Positions 20,282 to 29,596 of a stretch of 64,000 nt of DNA are shown here, in pieces. The number at the start of each line of letters is the position of its first letter. Position 1 is the stretch's first letter. The DNA lies in contig NZ_JAEKFH010000003.1 of NCBI RefSeq assembly GCF_016650695.1, positions 2,996,001 to 3,060,000 of the forward strand, written 5' to 3'. A program made the position numbers and the translations under genes. Below the pieces are notes generated by a model. The model was not told the origin of the DNA, searched no databases, and was given only the letters and a program-made list of their open reading frames with translations. Source of the DNA: Pseudomonas sp. TH41 (GTDB lineage: Bacteria > Pseudomonadota > Gammaproteobacteria > Pseudomonadales > Pseudomonadaceae).

Positions 20282-20727
20282 GGGAAGGGAGCAAGCGTGC
20301 ACAGGAGGGCATGACGCTGATCGAAGTCTTGGTGGCGTTGGTGATTCTGAGTGTTGGGCTGTTGGGGGCGGCGGCGATTCAGCTCAATGCGCTGAAGTAC
20401 ACTGACAGCTCGCGGATGACCAGCCAGGCGAGTTTTATCGCCTACGACATGATGGACCGCATACGCGCCAATTCCGGTGCCGATTACACCGTCACGCCAC
20501 CGACCTCGGGCAACCTGAGTGTCGCCAGGGATCAGGACCTCTACGACTTCACCTCCAACATCGTCAATTTCCTCGGCACTACCGCCACGGGCAGCGTCAC
20601 CCTCAACCAGCGGGTGTACACCATCACCATTACCTGGGACGACTCGCGGGCGGCCAATATCGCCAATACCCGTCGCAGCTTTGTGCTGACCAGTCGCGCT
20701 ACCGTAGACCCGGTATCGACACCATGA
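20278..20727 (+). CDS. pilV: Minor pseudopilin PilV
   Basis: 149 residues, start overlapping the fimU stop (ATGA). The leader is long for a prepilin (MREGSKRAQEG) with cleavage before MTLIEVLVALVILSVGLLGA. The PilV family pattern follows: AAIQLNALKYTDSSRMTSQASFIAYDMMDRIRAN. In P. aeruginosa PilV joins FimU, PilW and PilX in a tip complex that primes pilus assembly. Confidence 0.9.
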   Translation: MREGSKRAQEGMTLIEVLVALVILSVGLLGAAAIQLNALKYTDSSRMTSQASFIAYDMMDRIRANSGADYTVTPPTSGNLSVARDQDLYDFTSNIVNFLGTTATGSVTLNQRVYTITITWDDSRAANIANTRRSFVLTSRATVDPVSTP

Positions 20728-21437
20728 ACCGGTCCAGCAGAGGTTTCGGCCTGATCGAGTTGCTGATCGCTTTGGCGTTAAGCCTGATCGTAGTGCTGGG
20801 CGTGGCGCAGATTTTCATCGCGGCCAAGAACACCTACGTCAGCCAGAACACCTCGGCCAGCATGCAGGAAGATGCGCGTTTTGTGCTAAGCAAACTCATT
20901 CAGGAAATCCGCATGGTGGGGATGTTCGGGTGTCTGGCGACAATCACTGACGCAAGCGCGGGAGCGAGCTTCAGTGCCAGTCAGGTCGCGCCGATCAGCT
21001 GGGACAACGCCAACCTCAAGCTGACCCTGGTCACCGCCGATGTGGGTGGGAGTGGCGGGACGCCGACCTGGACGGTGGTTTCCGATTGCCGTAATACGGC
21101 GACGGCCTACTCCAATCAACAGGCTGCTGCGACTGGACAGCTGGCGTTTCCGATTCGGCGACTGATCTACAGCCTCAAGAATGGTCAGCTGACAATGGGT
21201 AGCGGCGTTGGTACGCCGGCTCAGGCAGTACTGGTCGACAACGTCAGTGCTTTCAACGTGAGCTTCGGCCTCGCCGCTTCGGCCACCGATACGGCCGCCT
21301 CCAGTTACAGCACCAATCCGTCGGACCCGGCGCGAATCCGAAGTGTACGACTGACCTTGATCCTCAAGGATCCGAACGGTCGGGTGCGCGATCAAACCTT
21401 CAACGTGGTTGCCGCTTTGCGCAATCGCTTGCCATGA
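20724..21437 (+). CDS. pilW: Minor pseudopilin PilW
   Basis: 237 residues, the largest minor pilin here, overlapping pilV by 4 bases. Leader MNRSSRG then FGLIELLIALALSLIVVLGV, Glu at mature position 5. PilW-type downstream sequence: AKNTYVSQNTSASMQEDARFVLSKLIQEIRMVGMFGC. A C-terminal domain carries IRSVRLTLILKDPNGRVRDQ. It is expected at the pilus tip together with PilV, PilX and FimU. Confidence 0.9.
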   Translation: MNRSSRGFGLIELLIALALSLIVVLGVAQIFIAAKNTYVSQNTSASMQEDARFVLSKLIQEIRMVGMFGCLATITDASAGASFSASQVAPISWDNANLKLTLVTADVGGSGGTPTWTVVSDCRNTATAYSNQQAAATGQLAFPIRRLIYSLKNGQLTMGSGVGTPAQAVLVDNVSAFNVSFGLAASATDTAASSYSTNPSDPARIRSVRLTLILKDPNGRVRDQTFNVVAALRNRLP

Positions 21438-21931
21438 GGGTAGGGCCGATGAGTTGTTCTCCCATGACCTCTGACTCCCAGCGCGGCATGGCACTGCTGG
21501 TCAGTCTGGTGTTCCTGTTGTTGCTGACGCTGATCGGACTTTCATCGATGCAGAACGCCACCCTGCAGGAAAAAATGGCCAATAGCGTGACCTTGCGCAA
21601 CCAGTCATTCCAGGCTGCCGAAGCCGCGTTGCGCATCGGTGAAAGTGCGGTGCAACTGGGCACCTATACGTTGCCGGTGTGCAGCGGCACGACTCAATGC
21701 GCGCCACCGGCAGAATCATCGCTGATCACCGCTGCCGGGTTCAATTCCACCTCGGGAGTGACCTGGATCGCGGCCGGCAGTGGCTTCTACGGGGTACAGA
21801 ACATCGGTACAACGCTGACTGCCGTGAATGTACCGAGCAACACCTCCGCGACGCTTTACCGGGTTACAGCGGTGGCCTTTGTGGGCAACAACGTTCGCAG
21901 TGTGGTGGAGAGTATTTATGCGAAGTACTGA
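21434..21931 (+). CDS. pilX: Minor pseudopilin PilX
   Basis: 165 residues, start overlapping the pilW stop by 4 bases. The segment QRGMALLVSLVFLLLLTLIG marks the cleavage site after Gly18. The usual Glu at mature position 5 is absent (Val instead), as is typical of the PilX/GspK class that sits at the tip. The segment QAAEAALRIGE fits the PilX N-terminal family. The preceding 18-residue leader is long; an internal Met at residue 6 or 11 could be the real start. Confidence 0.86.
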   Translation: MRVGPMSCSPMTSDSQRGMALLVSLVFLLLLTLIGLSSMQNATLQEKMANSVTLRNQSFQAAEAALRIGESAVQLGTYTLPVCSGTTQCAPPAESSLITAAGFNSTSGVTWIAAGSGFYGVQNIGTTLTAVNVPSNTSATLYRVTAVAFVGNNVRSVVESIYAKY

Positions 21932-24900
21932 AAGGCGCGCCACGTTATGGCAGTTGTTGTGCGGCGCGCTGTTGGGGCTTTATCTCTCGGCGCCGGCGTA
22001 TGCCTTCACACCCTCTGATTCACCGTTGTTGAGCGCTGCGGCGGTTGCGCCGAACGTGATGCTGATGATTGATGACTCGGGGAGCATGAACAGCATTATT
22101 TATGCCGCCGGATTCGACCCAACGATAAAGCGTACACCGGCCAGGGAATGCAATTTCTTACTTGGCCTATGTCTGAGCGGGTCCGATATCGTCGGAGACA
22201 CTATTTTTCTCTCCAGCCTGCCGACCTGTTCAAACGGTGGCTACGCATTCTATAAAAACAGCCTTTCGCCTCAGTGCCTTAATCTTCCAGACCCGGCGGG
22301 CAATGGCGATACCCGATACACCGCGGATTACATTTCATACATTGTCAGCCTGGCCAACGGCCAAAACCGAAATTTCGCTTCCGCCGACTCGATAATCCCC
22401 ATCGAATCCCGCATCAGCGTGGCCCGCAAGGTGTCGACTGATCTGGTGGCCAGTAACCGTGGGCTGCGCATGGGGTTGGCGACGTTCAATCCGGTCACCA
22501 GTAACAACGCAGGGAATGGTGGCTACATCGCCCGATCCATCAGCGACCTATCGGACACCTCCAACTACAACGCGCTGATCAACTCGATCAGTGGCTTGAC
22601 GGCCGTCGCCAATACCCCGCTGGCAGAAACCTATTACGAAGTTACCCGGTATTTTCGGGGTATGACGCCTTACTACAACGCGACACCCGCCACCTATACC
22701 AGCCCGATTCAGTACCGATGCCAGAAAAATTATGGCGTGGTGATCACCGATGGTTTGCCAACCTTTGACCGGACCTTCCCGAGTACCGACCCCTTAGGCA
22801 AGACGGCGCTGCCCAATTGGGACGGTGTGAACAATGATGGCCAGAACCCTCTCGGCGGCGACAATGAGGGCGACTCGCTTTTTCTGGATGACATCGCCAA
22901 GTTCGCCTTCGACATCGACATGCGCACGACTGGCGTCGACTTGGCGAACAAAAGCTGGGACGCGGCGGACTTTCCCAAACAAAACTTGAACACCTACACC
23001 GTAGGTTTCACCACCGCCAACCAGATGTTGGCGGACGCGGCAAAATACGGGCAGGGCAAGTACTACCAGGCGACGGACAGCGCCGGCCTCAATACCGCGT
23101 TGTCATCGGCCTTGAGCGACATAACGTCCAAGGCCGGTTCGGGCGGGAGTGGCACCACCAGCAGCTCGATCGTGGGTTCCGGCGCTGCGTATTACCAGAG
23201 CAGTTATGACCCCAAGGATTGGCGCGGAACGATCAAAGCTTTTGGGTTCACATCGAGTGGCGCAGTGGACACCGCCTCGGTGCTTTGGACGACTGACACG
23301 GCCATCACGCCGGGCGCCACGGCACCCATTTACCAGTCCTGGAATACGGTGAGTAGCGCCCCCGTAACCCTGGCCTACGCCAATTTCGCCCCGGCACAGC
23401 AGACGACGCTGAATTTGAGCCTGCCCACCGGCATCAACGGCGGCGATTTGGTGGAATGGAGCAAGGGCACCAACAAAACCGGGTTGAAGGTGCGCAGCGT
23501 GTTGCTCGGCGACATTATCAATTCACCGTTGGTGTTGGCCTCACCCACGGACAAAACCGCGTCCGATCTGGTGGGCGATACAACCTATAGCACCTACCTG
23601 ACCACCAAAGCTGCCAACATGAGCGCCAGTCTGGTGGTGAACGCCAACGACGGGTTTGTCAGCGTCATCAATTCGGGTAACGGCGCCAGGCGCTATGCCT
23701 ACATGCCTTCCAGTGTGCTGCCTTCATTGCGTTATATCGCCGATGCCGCCTACATCAACGGCGTCAGCCACAAGTTTCTGGTGGACGGCCAGGTCGGGGT
23801 GTTCGATGCCCAACTGAACAGTGCCTGGAAAACCCTCGCGCTGGGCGGGACAGGCGCAGGCGGCAAGACGTTTTATGCGCTGCAATTGTTCGACGCTTCG
23901 GCAGGCAATGTGACCAAGGCATTGTGGGAAATCAGTGCCCCGACCACTGCCAGCACCGCGAACGTTTTCAATGATCTGGGTTATGCCTACGCCCCCCCCG
24001 AAGTGGCACGCTTGGCCGACGGTCGTTGGGCGGCGTTCATCTCCAATGGCTATGGCAGCAGTTCGGGGGTAGCGGCGTTGTACGTGGTGGATATCCGCGA
24101 CGGCTCGCTGATCAAAAAAATCGTCATCGACAGCACCGAAACCACCAATGGCCTGTCCTCGGTGAAACTCAAGGTCAACTCACAGAATGTGGTGCAGGCG
24201 GCCTATGGCGGCGACCTGAAAGGGCGGTTGTGGAAGTTCGATTTGAGCGGTACCACCACGGACACCTGGGGCGTGGCGTTTTCTGGCAAACCGTTGTTCA
24301 CCACCGTCGGTGGCGCCACTCAGCCGATCACTGCGCAACCGTTGTTGGCCGATAACTCCCTGGGTGGCAAGGAAGTGTTTTTCGGTACTGGAAAATTCAA
24401 CGAGACAGCCGACAAGATCAACAAGGATTTGCAGGCGTTTTATGCCGTGTGGGACGCCGACGGTGGCTCGGGACAGATCACGGCCTCCAGTTTGCAGGCT
24501 CAGACGGTGACGGGCGTGTCCTCGGGGAGCACCGGGCAATTCATCACTACCAGCCAGAATGACGTGACCTATCCGGCGAAAAAGGGCTGGTACCTGCCAC
24601 TGGTGTATAGCAGTGTGCTGACCGGCGAGCGGGTGATCAATCAGGCCAGTTTGATACTGGGGCGGATCGTGTTCACCACGGCCAGTGTTGACACCACGGA
24701 CCCCTGTGCCAGTTTCGGCACCGGCAAACTGGTCGAGCTGGATGCGTTCAGCGGTAAGATGCTCAACTACGCGGTACTCGACAGTAATGGCGACGGCGTG
24801 GTCGACAGCACTGACATGGTTTCCAGCGGGGTGATATTCACCGGTGGCATCCCGACCCTGAACGCCATCGTCAACGGAGCGACCCGCAAGATCGTGAACG

Positions 24901-24980
24901 ATTCCAGTGGCGGCATCAGCACACTGGTGGAAAAATCCGGCGGCGGCAGCCGTCGCATCATGTGGCGACAAATACAGTAA
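21918..24980 (+). CDS. pilY1: Pilus-tip adhesin / mechanosensor PilY1
   Basis: 1020 residues from the ATG at 21918, overlapping pilX by 14 bases with GGAG 7 bases upstream. A signal peptide ends near YAFTPS. The N-terminal vWA-like part has a MIDAS-type MLMIDDSGSMNS (DxSxS). The C-terminal half is the beta-propeller PilY1 domain, with a calcium-loop motif DSNGDGVVDSTD near its end, equivalent to the Ca site that controls pilus extension and retraction in P. aeruginosa. It is somewhat shorter than the PAO1 protein as I remember it. It works with the minor pilins at the pilus tip. Confidence 0.93.
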   Translation: MRSTERRATLWQLLCGALLGLYLSAPAYAFTPSDSPLLSAAAVAPNVMLMIDDSGSMNSIIYAAGFDPTIKRTPARECNFLLGLCLSGSDIVGDTIFLSSLPTCSNGGYAFYKNSLSPQCLNLPDPAGNGDTRYTADYISYIVSLANGQNRNFASADSIIPIESRISVARKVSTDLVASNRGLRMGLATFNPVTSNNAGNGGYIARSISDLSDTSNYNALINSISGLTAVANTPLAETYYEVTRYFRGMTPYYNATPATYTSPIQYRCQKNYGVVITDGLPTFDRTFPSTDPLGKTALPNWDGVNNDGQNPLGGDNEGDSLFLDDIAKFAFDIDMRTTGVDLANKSWDAADFPKQNLNTYTVGFTTANQMLADAAKYGQGKYYQATDSAGLNTALSSALSDITSKAGSGGSGTTSSSIVGSGAAYYQSSYDPKDWRGTIKAFGFTSSGAVDTASVLWTTDTAITPGATAPIYQSWNTVSSAPVTLAYANFAPAQQTTLNLSLPTGINGGDLVEWSKGTNKTGLKVRSVLLGDIINSPLVLASPTDKTASDLVGDTTYSTYLTTKAANMSASLVVNANDGFVSVINSGNGARRYAYMPSSVLPSLRYIADAAYINGVSHKFLVDGQVGVFDAQLNSAWKTLALGGTGAGGKTFYALQLFDASAGNVTKALWEISAPTTASTANVFNDLGYAYAPPEVARLADGRWAAFISNGYGSSSGVAALYVVDIRDGSLIKKIVIDSTETTNGLSSVKLKVNSQNVVQAAYGGDLKGRLWKFDLSGTTTDTWGVAFSGKPLFTTVGGATQPITAQPLLADNSLGGKEVFFGTGKFNETADKINKDLQAFYAVWDADGGSGQITASSLQAQTVTGVSSGSTGQFITTSQNDVTYPAKKGWYLPLVYSSVLTGERVINQASLILGRIVFTTASVDTTDPCASFGTGKLVELDAFSGKMLNYAVLDSNGDGVVDSTDMVSSGVIFTGGIPTLNAIVNGATRKIVNDSSGGISTLVEKSGGGSRRIMWRQIQ

Positions 24981-24994
24981 GTGAGAGTTGAGGC

Positions 24995-25393
24995 ATGCGC
25001 AGATCCATCCGAGGTTTTACCCTGATCGAAATCATGATCGTGATTGCGATCATCGGGATCGTCATCACCATTGGTTACCCGAGCCTCACCGAGTACATGA
25101 ACAAGGGGCGTCGCGCTGAAGTGGTCGGTCTGCTCTCCGAGCAGGCGCAGATACTTGAACGGTTCTACTCGAACAAGAACGTCTACACCGACGCCACCGG
25201 TCTGAGCGCCGGCAATAACTACTACACCATTACCCCAACCCTGACCGACCAGACGTTCTTGCTCACAGCAGTGCGCAAGGCCGGCGCCATGGCGACGGAC
25301 AAGTGCGGGGATTTCACCCTCACCAACACCGGCGTCAGAAGCATGGTCAATGCAACGGCGGGGCTGACCACCAAGGATTGCTGGGGTCGCTGA
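24995..25393 (+). CDS. pilE: Minor pilin PilE
   Basis: 132 residues, 14 bases after pilY1, with no pilY2-like gene between. Leader MRRSIRG then FTLIEIMIVIAIIGIVITIG, Glu at mature position 5; the PilE family pattern YPSLTEYMNKGRRAEVVGLL follows. A cysteine pair (DKCGDF, KDCWG) probably closes a C-terminal disulfide loop. In P. aeruginosa PilE links the minor-pilin tip complex to the PilA shaft. Confidence 0.9.
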   Translation: MRRSIRGFTLIEIMIVIAIIGIVITIGYPSLTEYMNKGRRAEVVGLLSEQAQILERFYSNKNVYTDATGLSAGNNYYTITPTLTDQTFLLTAVRKAGAMATDKCGDFTLTNTGVRSMVNATAGLTTKDCWGR

Positions 25394-25450
25394 GTCTCAT
25401 TTTTTCGGGCGCCCTTTGCGCCTCTGTCTATTTATCGGTTGGGTCAGAAC

Positions 25451-26551
25451 ATGAGCAGGCAAGAGCAAGTGGTGATTGTCGGCGGCGGGGTCATTGGCCT
25501 GCTGACGGCATTCAATCTCGCGTCCCAAGTGCAGAGCGTTGTGCTGCTGGATCGTTCGAGTGTGGGTCAGGAGTCGTCCTGGGCTGGTGGGGGTATTGTT
25601 TCGCCGCTTTATCCGTGGCGTTACAGCCCGGCGGTCACAGCGCTGGCCCATTGGTCCCAGGACTTTTATCCACAGCTCGGCGAGCGCCTGTTTGCTGCGA
25701 CCGGGGTTGATCCCGAGGTTCACACCACCGGGCTTTACTGGCTGGATCTGGATGATGAGGCCGAAGCGCTGGCCTGGGCCAAGCGGGAGGGCCGTCCGCT
25801 ACGGGCTGTGGATATCTCGGCAGCACACGATGCCGTCCCGGTATTGGGCGCCGGTTTTTCCCGGGCCATCTACATGGCGGATGTGGCCAATGTGCGCAAT
25901 CCGCGACTGGTGAAGTCCCTCAAGGCTGCGTTGCTGGCGCTGCCGAACGTGACGATTCATGAGCAGTGCGAAGTCAGCGGGTTTGTCCGTGACGGCGATC
26001 AAGTCGTCGGCGTTCAGACTTCGGCGGGCGTTATACAGGGTGATCAGGTGGTACTGACCGCCGGCGCCTGGAGTGGTGATTTGCTCAAAAGCCTGGGGCT
26101 GGACCTGCCGGTCGAACCGGTGAAAGGGCAGATGATTCTCTACAAGTGCGCGGCCGACTTCCTGCCGAGCATGGTGCTGGCCAAGGGGCGTTACGCGATT
26201 CCTCGACGCGACGGGCACATTCTGATTGGCAGTACGCTGGAGCATGAAGGCTACGACAAGACGCCGACCGAATCCGCACTGGAGAGCCTGAAGGCTTCGG
26301 CGGTGGAGTTGATTCCTGCACTGGCGGATGCCGAAGTGGTGGGGCATTGGGCCGGGCTGCGGCCAGGTTCGCCAGAGGGCATTCCCTATATCGGTCGGGT
26401 GCCGGGATTCAACGGGCTTTGGCTCAATTGCGGGCATTACCGTAACGGGCTGGTGTTGGCGCCGGCATCGTGTCAGTTGTTTGCAGATGTGATGCTGGGG
26501 CGTGAGCCGATTATTGATCCTGCGCCGTATGCGCCGGCCGGGCGGATCTGA
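25451..26551 (+). CDS. thiO: Glycine oxidase ThiO
   Basis: 366 residues from the ATG at 25451. FAD-binding Rossmann motif VVIVGGGVIGLLTAFNLA at the N-terminus, then DRSSVGQESSWAGGGIVSPLYPW, the DAO-family pattern of ThiO. The C-terminal GHWAGLRPGSPEGIPYIG and CGHYRNGLVLAPA are family signatures. It oxidises glycine to iminoglycine for the thiazole part of thiamin. No other thi gene is in the window. The gene follows pilE by 57 bases, the same neighbour as in PAO1 (PA4548). Confidence 0.9.
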   Translation: MSRQEQVVIVGGGVIGLLTAFNLASQVQSVVLLDRSSVGQESSWAGGGIVSPLYPWRYSPAVTALAHWSQDFYPQLGERLFAATGVDPEVHTTGLYWLDLDDEAEALAWAKREGRPLRAVDISAAHDAVPVLGAGFSRAIYMADVANVRNPRLVKSLKAALLALPNVTIHEQCEVSGFVRDGDQVVGVQTSAGVIQGDQVVLTAGAWSGDLLKSLGLDLPVEPVKGQMILYKCAADFLPSMVLAKGRYAIPRRDGHILIGSTLEHEGYDKTPTESALESLKASAVELIPALADAEVVGHWAGLRPGSPEGIPYIGRVPGFNGLWLNCGHYRNGLVLAPASCQLFADVMLGREPIIDPAPYAPAGRI

Positions 26552-26560
26552 AGCAAGATC

Positions 26561-26638
26561 AAAAGATCGCAGCCTGCGGCAGCTCCTACAGGGGGAATGC
26601 GTTCTTCTGTAGGAGCTGCCGCAGGCTGCGATCTTTTA
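26561..26638. repeat. Inverted repeat, GATCGCAGCCTGCGGCAGCTCC type
   Basis: A second REP-like family distinct from the TGTRGGAG cores: perfect 30-base arms beginning AAAAGATCGCAGCCTGCGGC around an 18-base spacer, between the convergent thiO and pilR. Related copies occur at 59230 (paired) and 61740 (single). Confidence 0.9.
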
Positions 26639-26642
26639 AGGA

Positions 26643-27983
26643 TCAATCCAACCCTAGCTTCTTCAAACGATAACGCATCGACCGAAACGACAGATTCAAC
26701 CGCTGAGCAGCCGCCGTGCGGTTCCAGCGGGTTTCTTCCAGGGCCTGAAGGATGAGTTTGCGTTCGACGTTTTCCAGATAGTCTTCCAGGTTGTCGATCT
26801 GCGTCAGGTCGGGCACGCCACCTTCGGCGGCACAGTTGCCTTCGGCCAGTCGCAGGTCGCAGGCTTCGATCTGTTGGTTTTCGCACAGGGTGTGAGCCCT
26901 TTCGAGCATGTTCTCCAGTTCCCGCACATTGCCAGGGAAGCGGTAGTTTTTCAGTGCGTCGAGGGCGTGTGGGTGGAGTGTTGCGGCAGGCTGGCCGCTA
27001 CCGGCGGCCAGGCGCTCAAGCACATGGCTGGCCAAGGGCTCAATGTCGTCCCGACGTTCGCGCAAGGGCGGAACGCGTAGCTCGATCACATTCAGCCGAT
27101 AGTACAAATCCTGGCGAAAGCGTTCGGCGGCGACTTCGGCGTCGAGGTCTTTGTGGGTGGCGCAGAGGATGCGCACATCGACCACGATTTCCTGTTGCCC
27201 ACCGACACATCGGATGGCTTTTTCCTGAATTGCCCGCAGCAGCTTGACCTGCATCGCCAGTGGCAAATCAGCGACTTCATCGAGGAACAGCGTGCCGCCG
27301 TGAGCCGCTTGAAACAGGCCCGGTTTGTCTTCGATGGCGCCACTGAAGCTGCCTTTGCGATGGCCAAAAAACTCGCTTTCCATCAATTCCGACGGGATTG
27401 CCCCGCAGTTCACCGGGATAAACGGCTGGTTGGCGCGTGGCCCTTGCTCATGGATCAGTCGCGCGACCAATTCCTTGCCGCTGCCGGATTCGCCGCTGAT
27501 GTACACCGGTGCCTGGCTGCGCGCCAGCTTGTCGATGTGTTGGCGCAGGTTACGCATGGGCACAGAGTCGCCGAGCAACCGGCGATCAATGGCGTGGCTG
27601 ACGCCGCCGGGCGCGGGCAGGCTCAGGGCGCTGGTGATCAGCTCCCGCAGGCGGGTGAGATCGACCGGTTTGGTCAGAAAGTCGAAGGCGCCGGCCTTGA
27701 GGGCATTGATCGCCGTCTCGAGGCTGCCGTAAGCGGTAATCATCGCCACGGGTACTTGCGGATAGCGTTGCTGGATGTGTTGCACCAGTTCCAGGCCGGT
27801 GCCATCCGGCAGGCGCATGTCGGTCAGGCACAGGTCGAATGTCTCCCGGCTCAGCAGCGCATGGGCTTCGCCAAGGTTACGGGCACTGAAGGTGTCGAGT
27901 TTCATCCGTCCCAGGGTGATTTCCAGGAGTTCGCGGATATCCGGTTCGTCGTCGACGATGAGGATTTTTTGCCGTGGGCTCAT
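26643..27983 (-). CDS. pilR: Sigma54-dependent response regulator PilR
   Basis: 446 residues from the ATG at 27983, 2 bases after the pilS stop; a TTG at 27989 overlapping that stop is an alternative. Receiver domain with Asp55 (CLTDMRLPDG), AAA+ domain with Walker A GESGSGK (164-170), and a C-terminal Fis-type helix-turn-helix (NRTAAAQRLNLSFRSMRYRL). The sigma54-contact loop reads GSFSGA (211-216) where GSFTGA/GAFTGA is usual. It activates pilA transcription after phosphorylation by PilS; a matching sigma54 promoter is present at pilA. Confidence 0.94.
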   Translation of the reverse strand: MSPRQKILIVDDEPDIRELLEITLGRMKLDTFSARNLGEAHALLSRETFDLCLTDMRLPDGTGLELVQHIQQRYPQVPVAMITAYGSLETAINALKAGAFDFLTKPVDLTRLRELITSALSLPAPGGVSHAIDRRLLGDSVPMRNLRQHIDKLARSQAPVYISGESGSGKELVARLIHEQGPRANQPFIPVNCGAIPSELMESEFFGHRKGSFSGAIEDKPGLFQAAHGGTLFLDEVADLPLAMQVKLLRAIQEKAIRCVGGQQEIVVDVRILCATHKDLDAEVAAERFRQDLYYRLNVIELRVPPLRERRDDIEPLASHVLERLAAGSGQPAATLHPHALDALKNYRFPGNVRELENMLERAHTLCENQQIEACDLRLAEGNCAAEGGVPDLTQIDNLEDYLENVERKLILQALEETRWNRTAAAQRLNLSFRSMRYRLKKLGLD

Positions 27984-27985
27984 GT

Positions 27986-29596
27986 TCAACTTTGTTTCCG
28001 TCCGTGAGCAAAGGTGATACGAAAGCAGCCGCCGCCTTGGCGTGGTTCAAAGTCTAGGCGGGCCTGGTTGCTTTCGCACAGCTCACGGCACAGATAAAGC
28101 CCCAGACCAGTGCCTTGGGGGCTTGTGGTGAAGAACGGCTCGAACAAGTGCACTTGATGGTCTGGCGCGACGCCGGGACCATTGTCCAGAACCTCGAGGG
28201 TCGGCAGCTGGCTGTCAGGGGCGACAAACAGCTCAAGCCAGACCTGCGCCTGGTCGTGGCTCAGCGCGCTGTGGCGCCAGGCATTGCGCAACAGATTGTC
28301 GAGAATCTGGTGCAACTGGTTCGGGTCCATCAGGGTTTTGAAGTCGCCAGAACCGATGCGCAGGTGAATCTGCTGACGCTCGGTCACCCCCTCGCGGGTT
28401 TCGGCGACGAACCGCTCCAGCCACGGCTTCAGATCGAGCCGTTGCGGCACGGTTTGCTGGCGGCGGGACAGTTGCAGGACGTTTTCGATGACTCGATTCA
28501 TGCGCTTGGCGTGGTCTTGAACAATTTGTGTCAGACGTCGGTCCGCGCCGTTCAGTTCCTCAGATTCCTGCAATAGCTGTGCGGCATGACTGATGGCGCC
28601 CAGAGGGTTGCGGATTTCATGGGCAATGCTGGCGGTCAGGCGGCCGAGGGCGACGAGTTTCAATTGCTGGGCCTGCTGGGCGATCTGGGCAAGGTCTTCG
28701 AGAAAGACCAATGTCTGATGATGGGGGCTTTGGTCAAGGGCAATGAAGCTCGGTTGCAGCTCCAGACCCGTGCTGGCGATTTTCAGGCTCTGGGGGCGCA
28801 GTGTCGGATTGTTGAGCCACAGTTGCAGGCGTTCAACGAGGGGAGGGCAGTGGTCGTCGATCAGTTGGTTTTCGAGACTGTAGCGACCCAGCAGGGTCAA
28901 GGCGCTGTGATTGGCCAGTTGAACTCGCCGATGGTTGTCGAGCACCAGGATGCCGGTACGCATGCGTTGCAGAATCAGCGCATTAAGGGTTTCGAGGCCG
29001 ATAACTTCGTTGGCCCGTTGTTCGGCCAGCGTTTCGCTGACGACCAGGCGTCGTATCAGGCCTTGCACCAGCAAAGCCGCCGCAAAACACAACGCGCCAA
29101 GCGTGCCGGCCTGCAGGTAATCGTTAGGGCTGGTGGGGTGGCTGAAGCTCAAGAAAAAGCTCGAACCGACGATGCCGAGCGCGCCGACTGCAGCAATCAG
29201 CAGACCGATGCGGCCTCGCAACAGGGTGTTGCTGATGGCCACCGACACGATCAGCAAGTTGCCGATGGCGCTGGCCACGCCACCCGCGGCGTAGAACAGG
29301 CCGCACAACAGCACCACGTCGGTCAGCGACAGGGCGACCCATTGCGCCGGTCGCCGGGTGTTCTCGAGGAATACCACCAGCAGGATATTCAGTACCAGGT
29401 ACAACCAGCTGCCACTGCGCAGCAGGTCGTCGTTGGCAAACGTCAGCAACTGGTTGTCCATGTTGCTGGAGATCAACAGCACCAGGGTGATGCCGACGCT
29501 TAAACGGTAGAGGTGATAAAGGCGCAGTAGTCGCTGGGCCTGTTTGCTGCCGGGACTGGACGTCTCAGCGATCACTGGAACTCGGGCCTTGCTCAA
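27986..29596 (-). CDS. pilS: Sensor histidine kinase PilS
   Basis: 536 residues. Six hydrophobic segments lie between residues 30 and 185, then a PAS-like linker, the H box ASIAHEIRNPLGAI (His326), an N box (HQILDNLLRNAWRHS), and G boxes DNGPGVAP and GTGLGLYLC. In P. aeruginosa PilS senses PilA in the membrane and controls PilR phosphorylation. It lies directly upstream of pilR and its 5' end overlaps the 77-aa gene by 32 bases, suggesting a three-gene unit. Confidence 0.94.
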   Translation of the reverse strand: MSKARVPVIAETSSPGSKQAQRLLRLYHLYRLSVGITLVLLISSNMDNQLLTFANDDLLRSGSWLYLVLNILLVVFLENTRRPAQWVALSLTDVVLLCGLFYAAGGVASAIGNLLIVSVAISNTLLRGRIGLLIAAVGALGIVGSSFFLSFSHPTSPNDYLQAGTLGALCFAAALLVQGLIRRLVVSETLAEQRANEVIGLETLNALILQRMRTGILVLDNHRRVQLANHSALTLLGRYSLENQLIDDHCPPLVERLQLWLNNPTLRPQSLKIASTGLELQPSFIALDQSPHHQTLVFLEDLAQIAQQAQQLKLVALGRLTASIAHEIRNPLGAISHAAQLLQESEELNGADRRLTQIVQDHAKRMNRVIENVLQLSRRQQTVPQRLDLKPWLERFVAETREGVTERQQIHLRIGSGDFKTLMDPNQLHQILDNLLRNAWRHSALSHDQAQVWLELFVAPDSQLPTLEVLDNGPGVAPDHQVHLFEPFFTTSPQGTGLGLYLCRELCESNQARLDFEPRQGGGCFRITFAHGRKQS

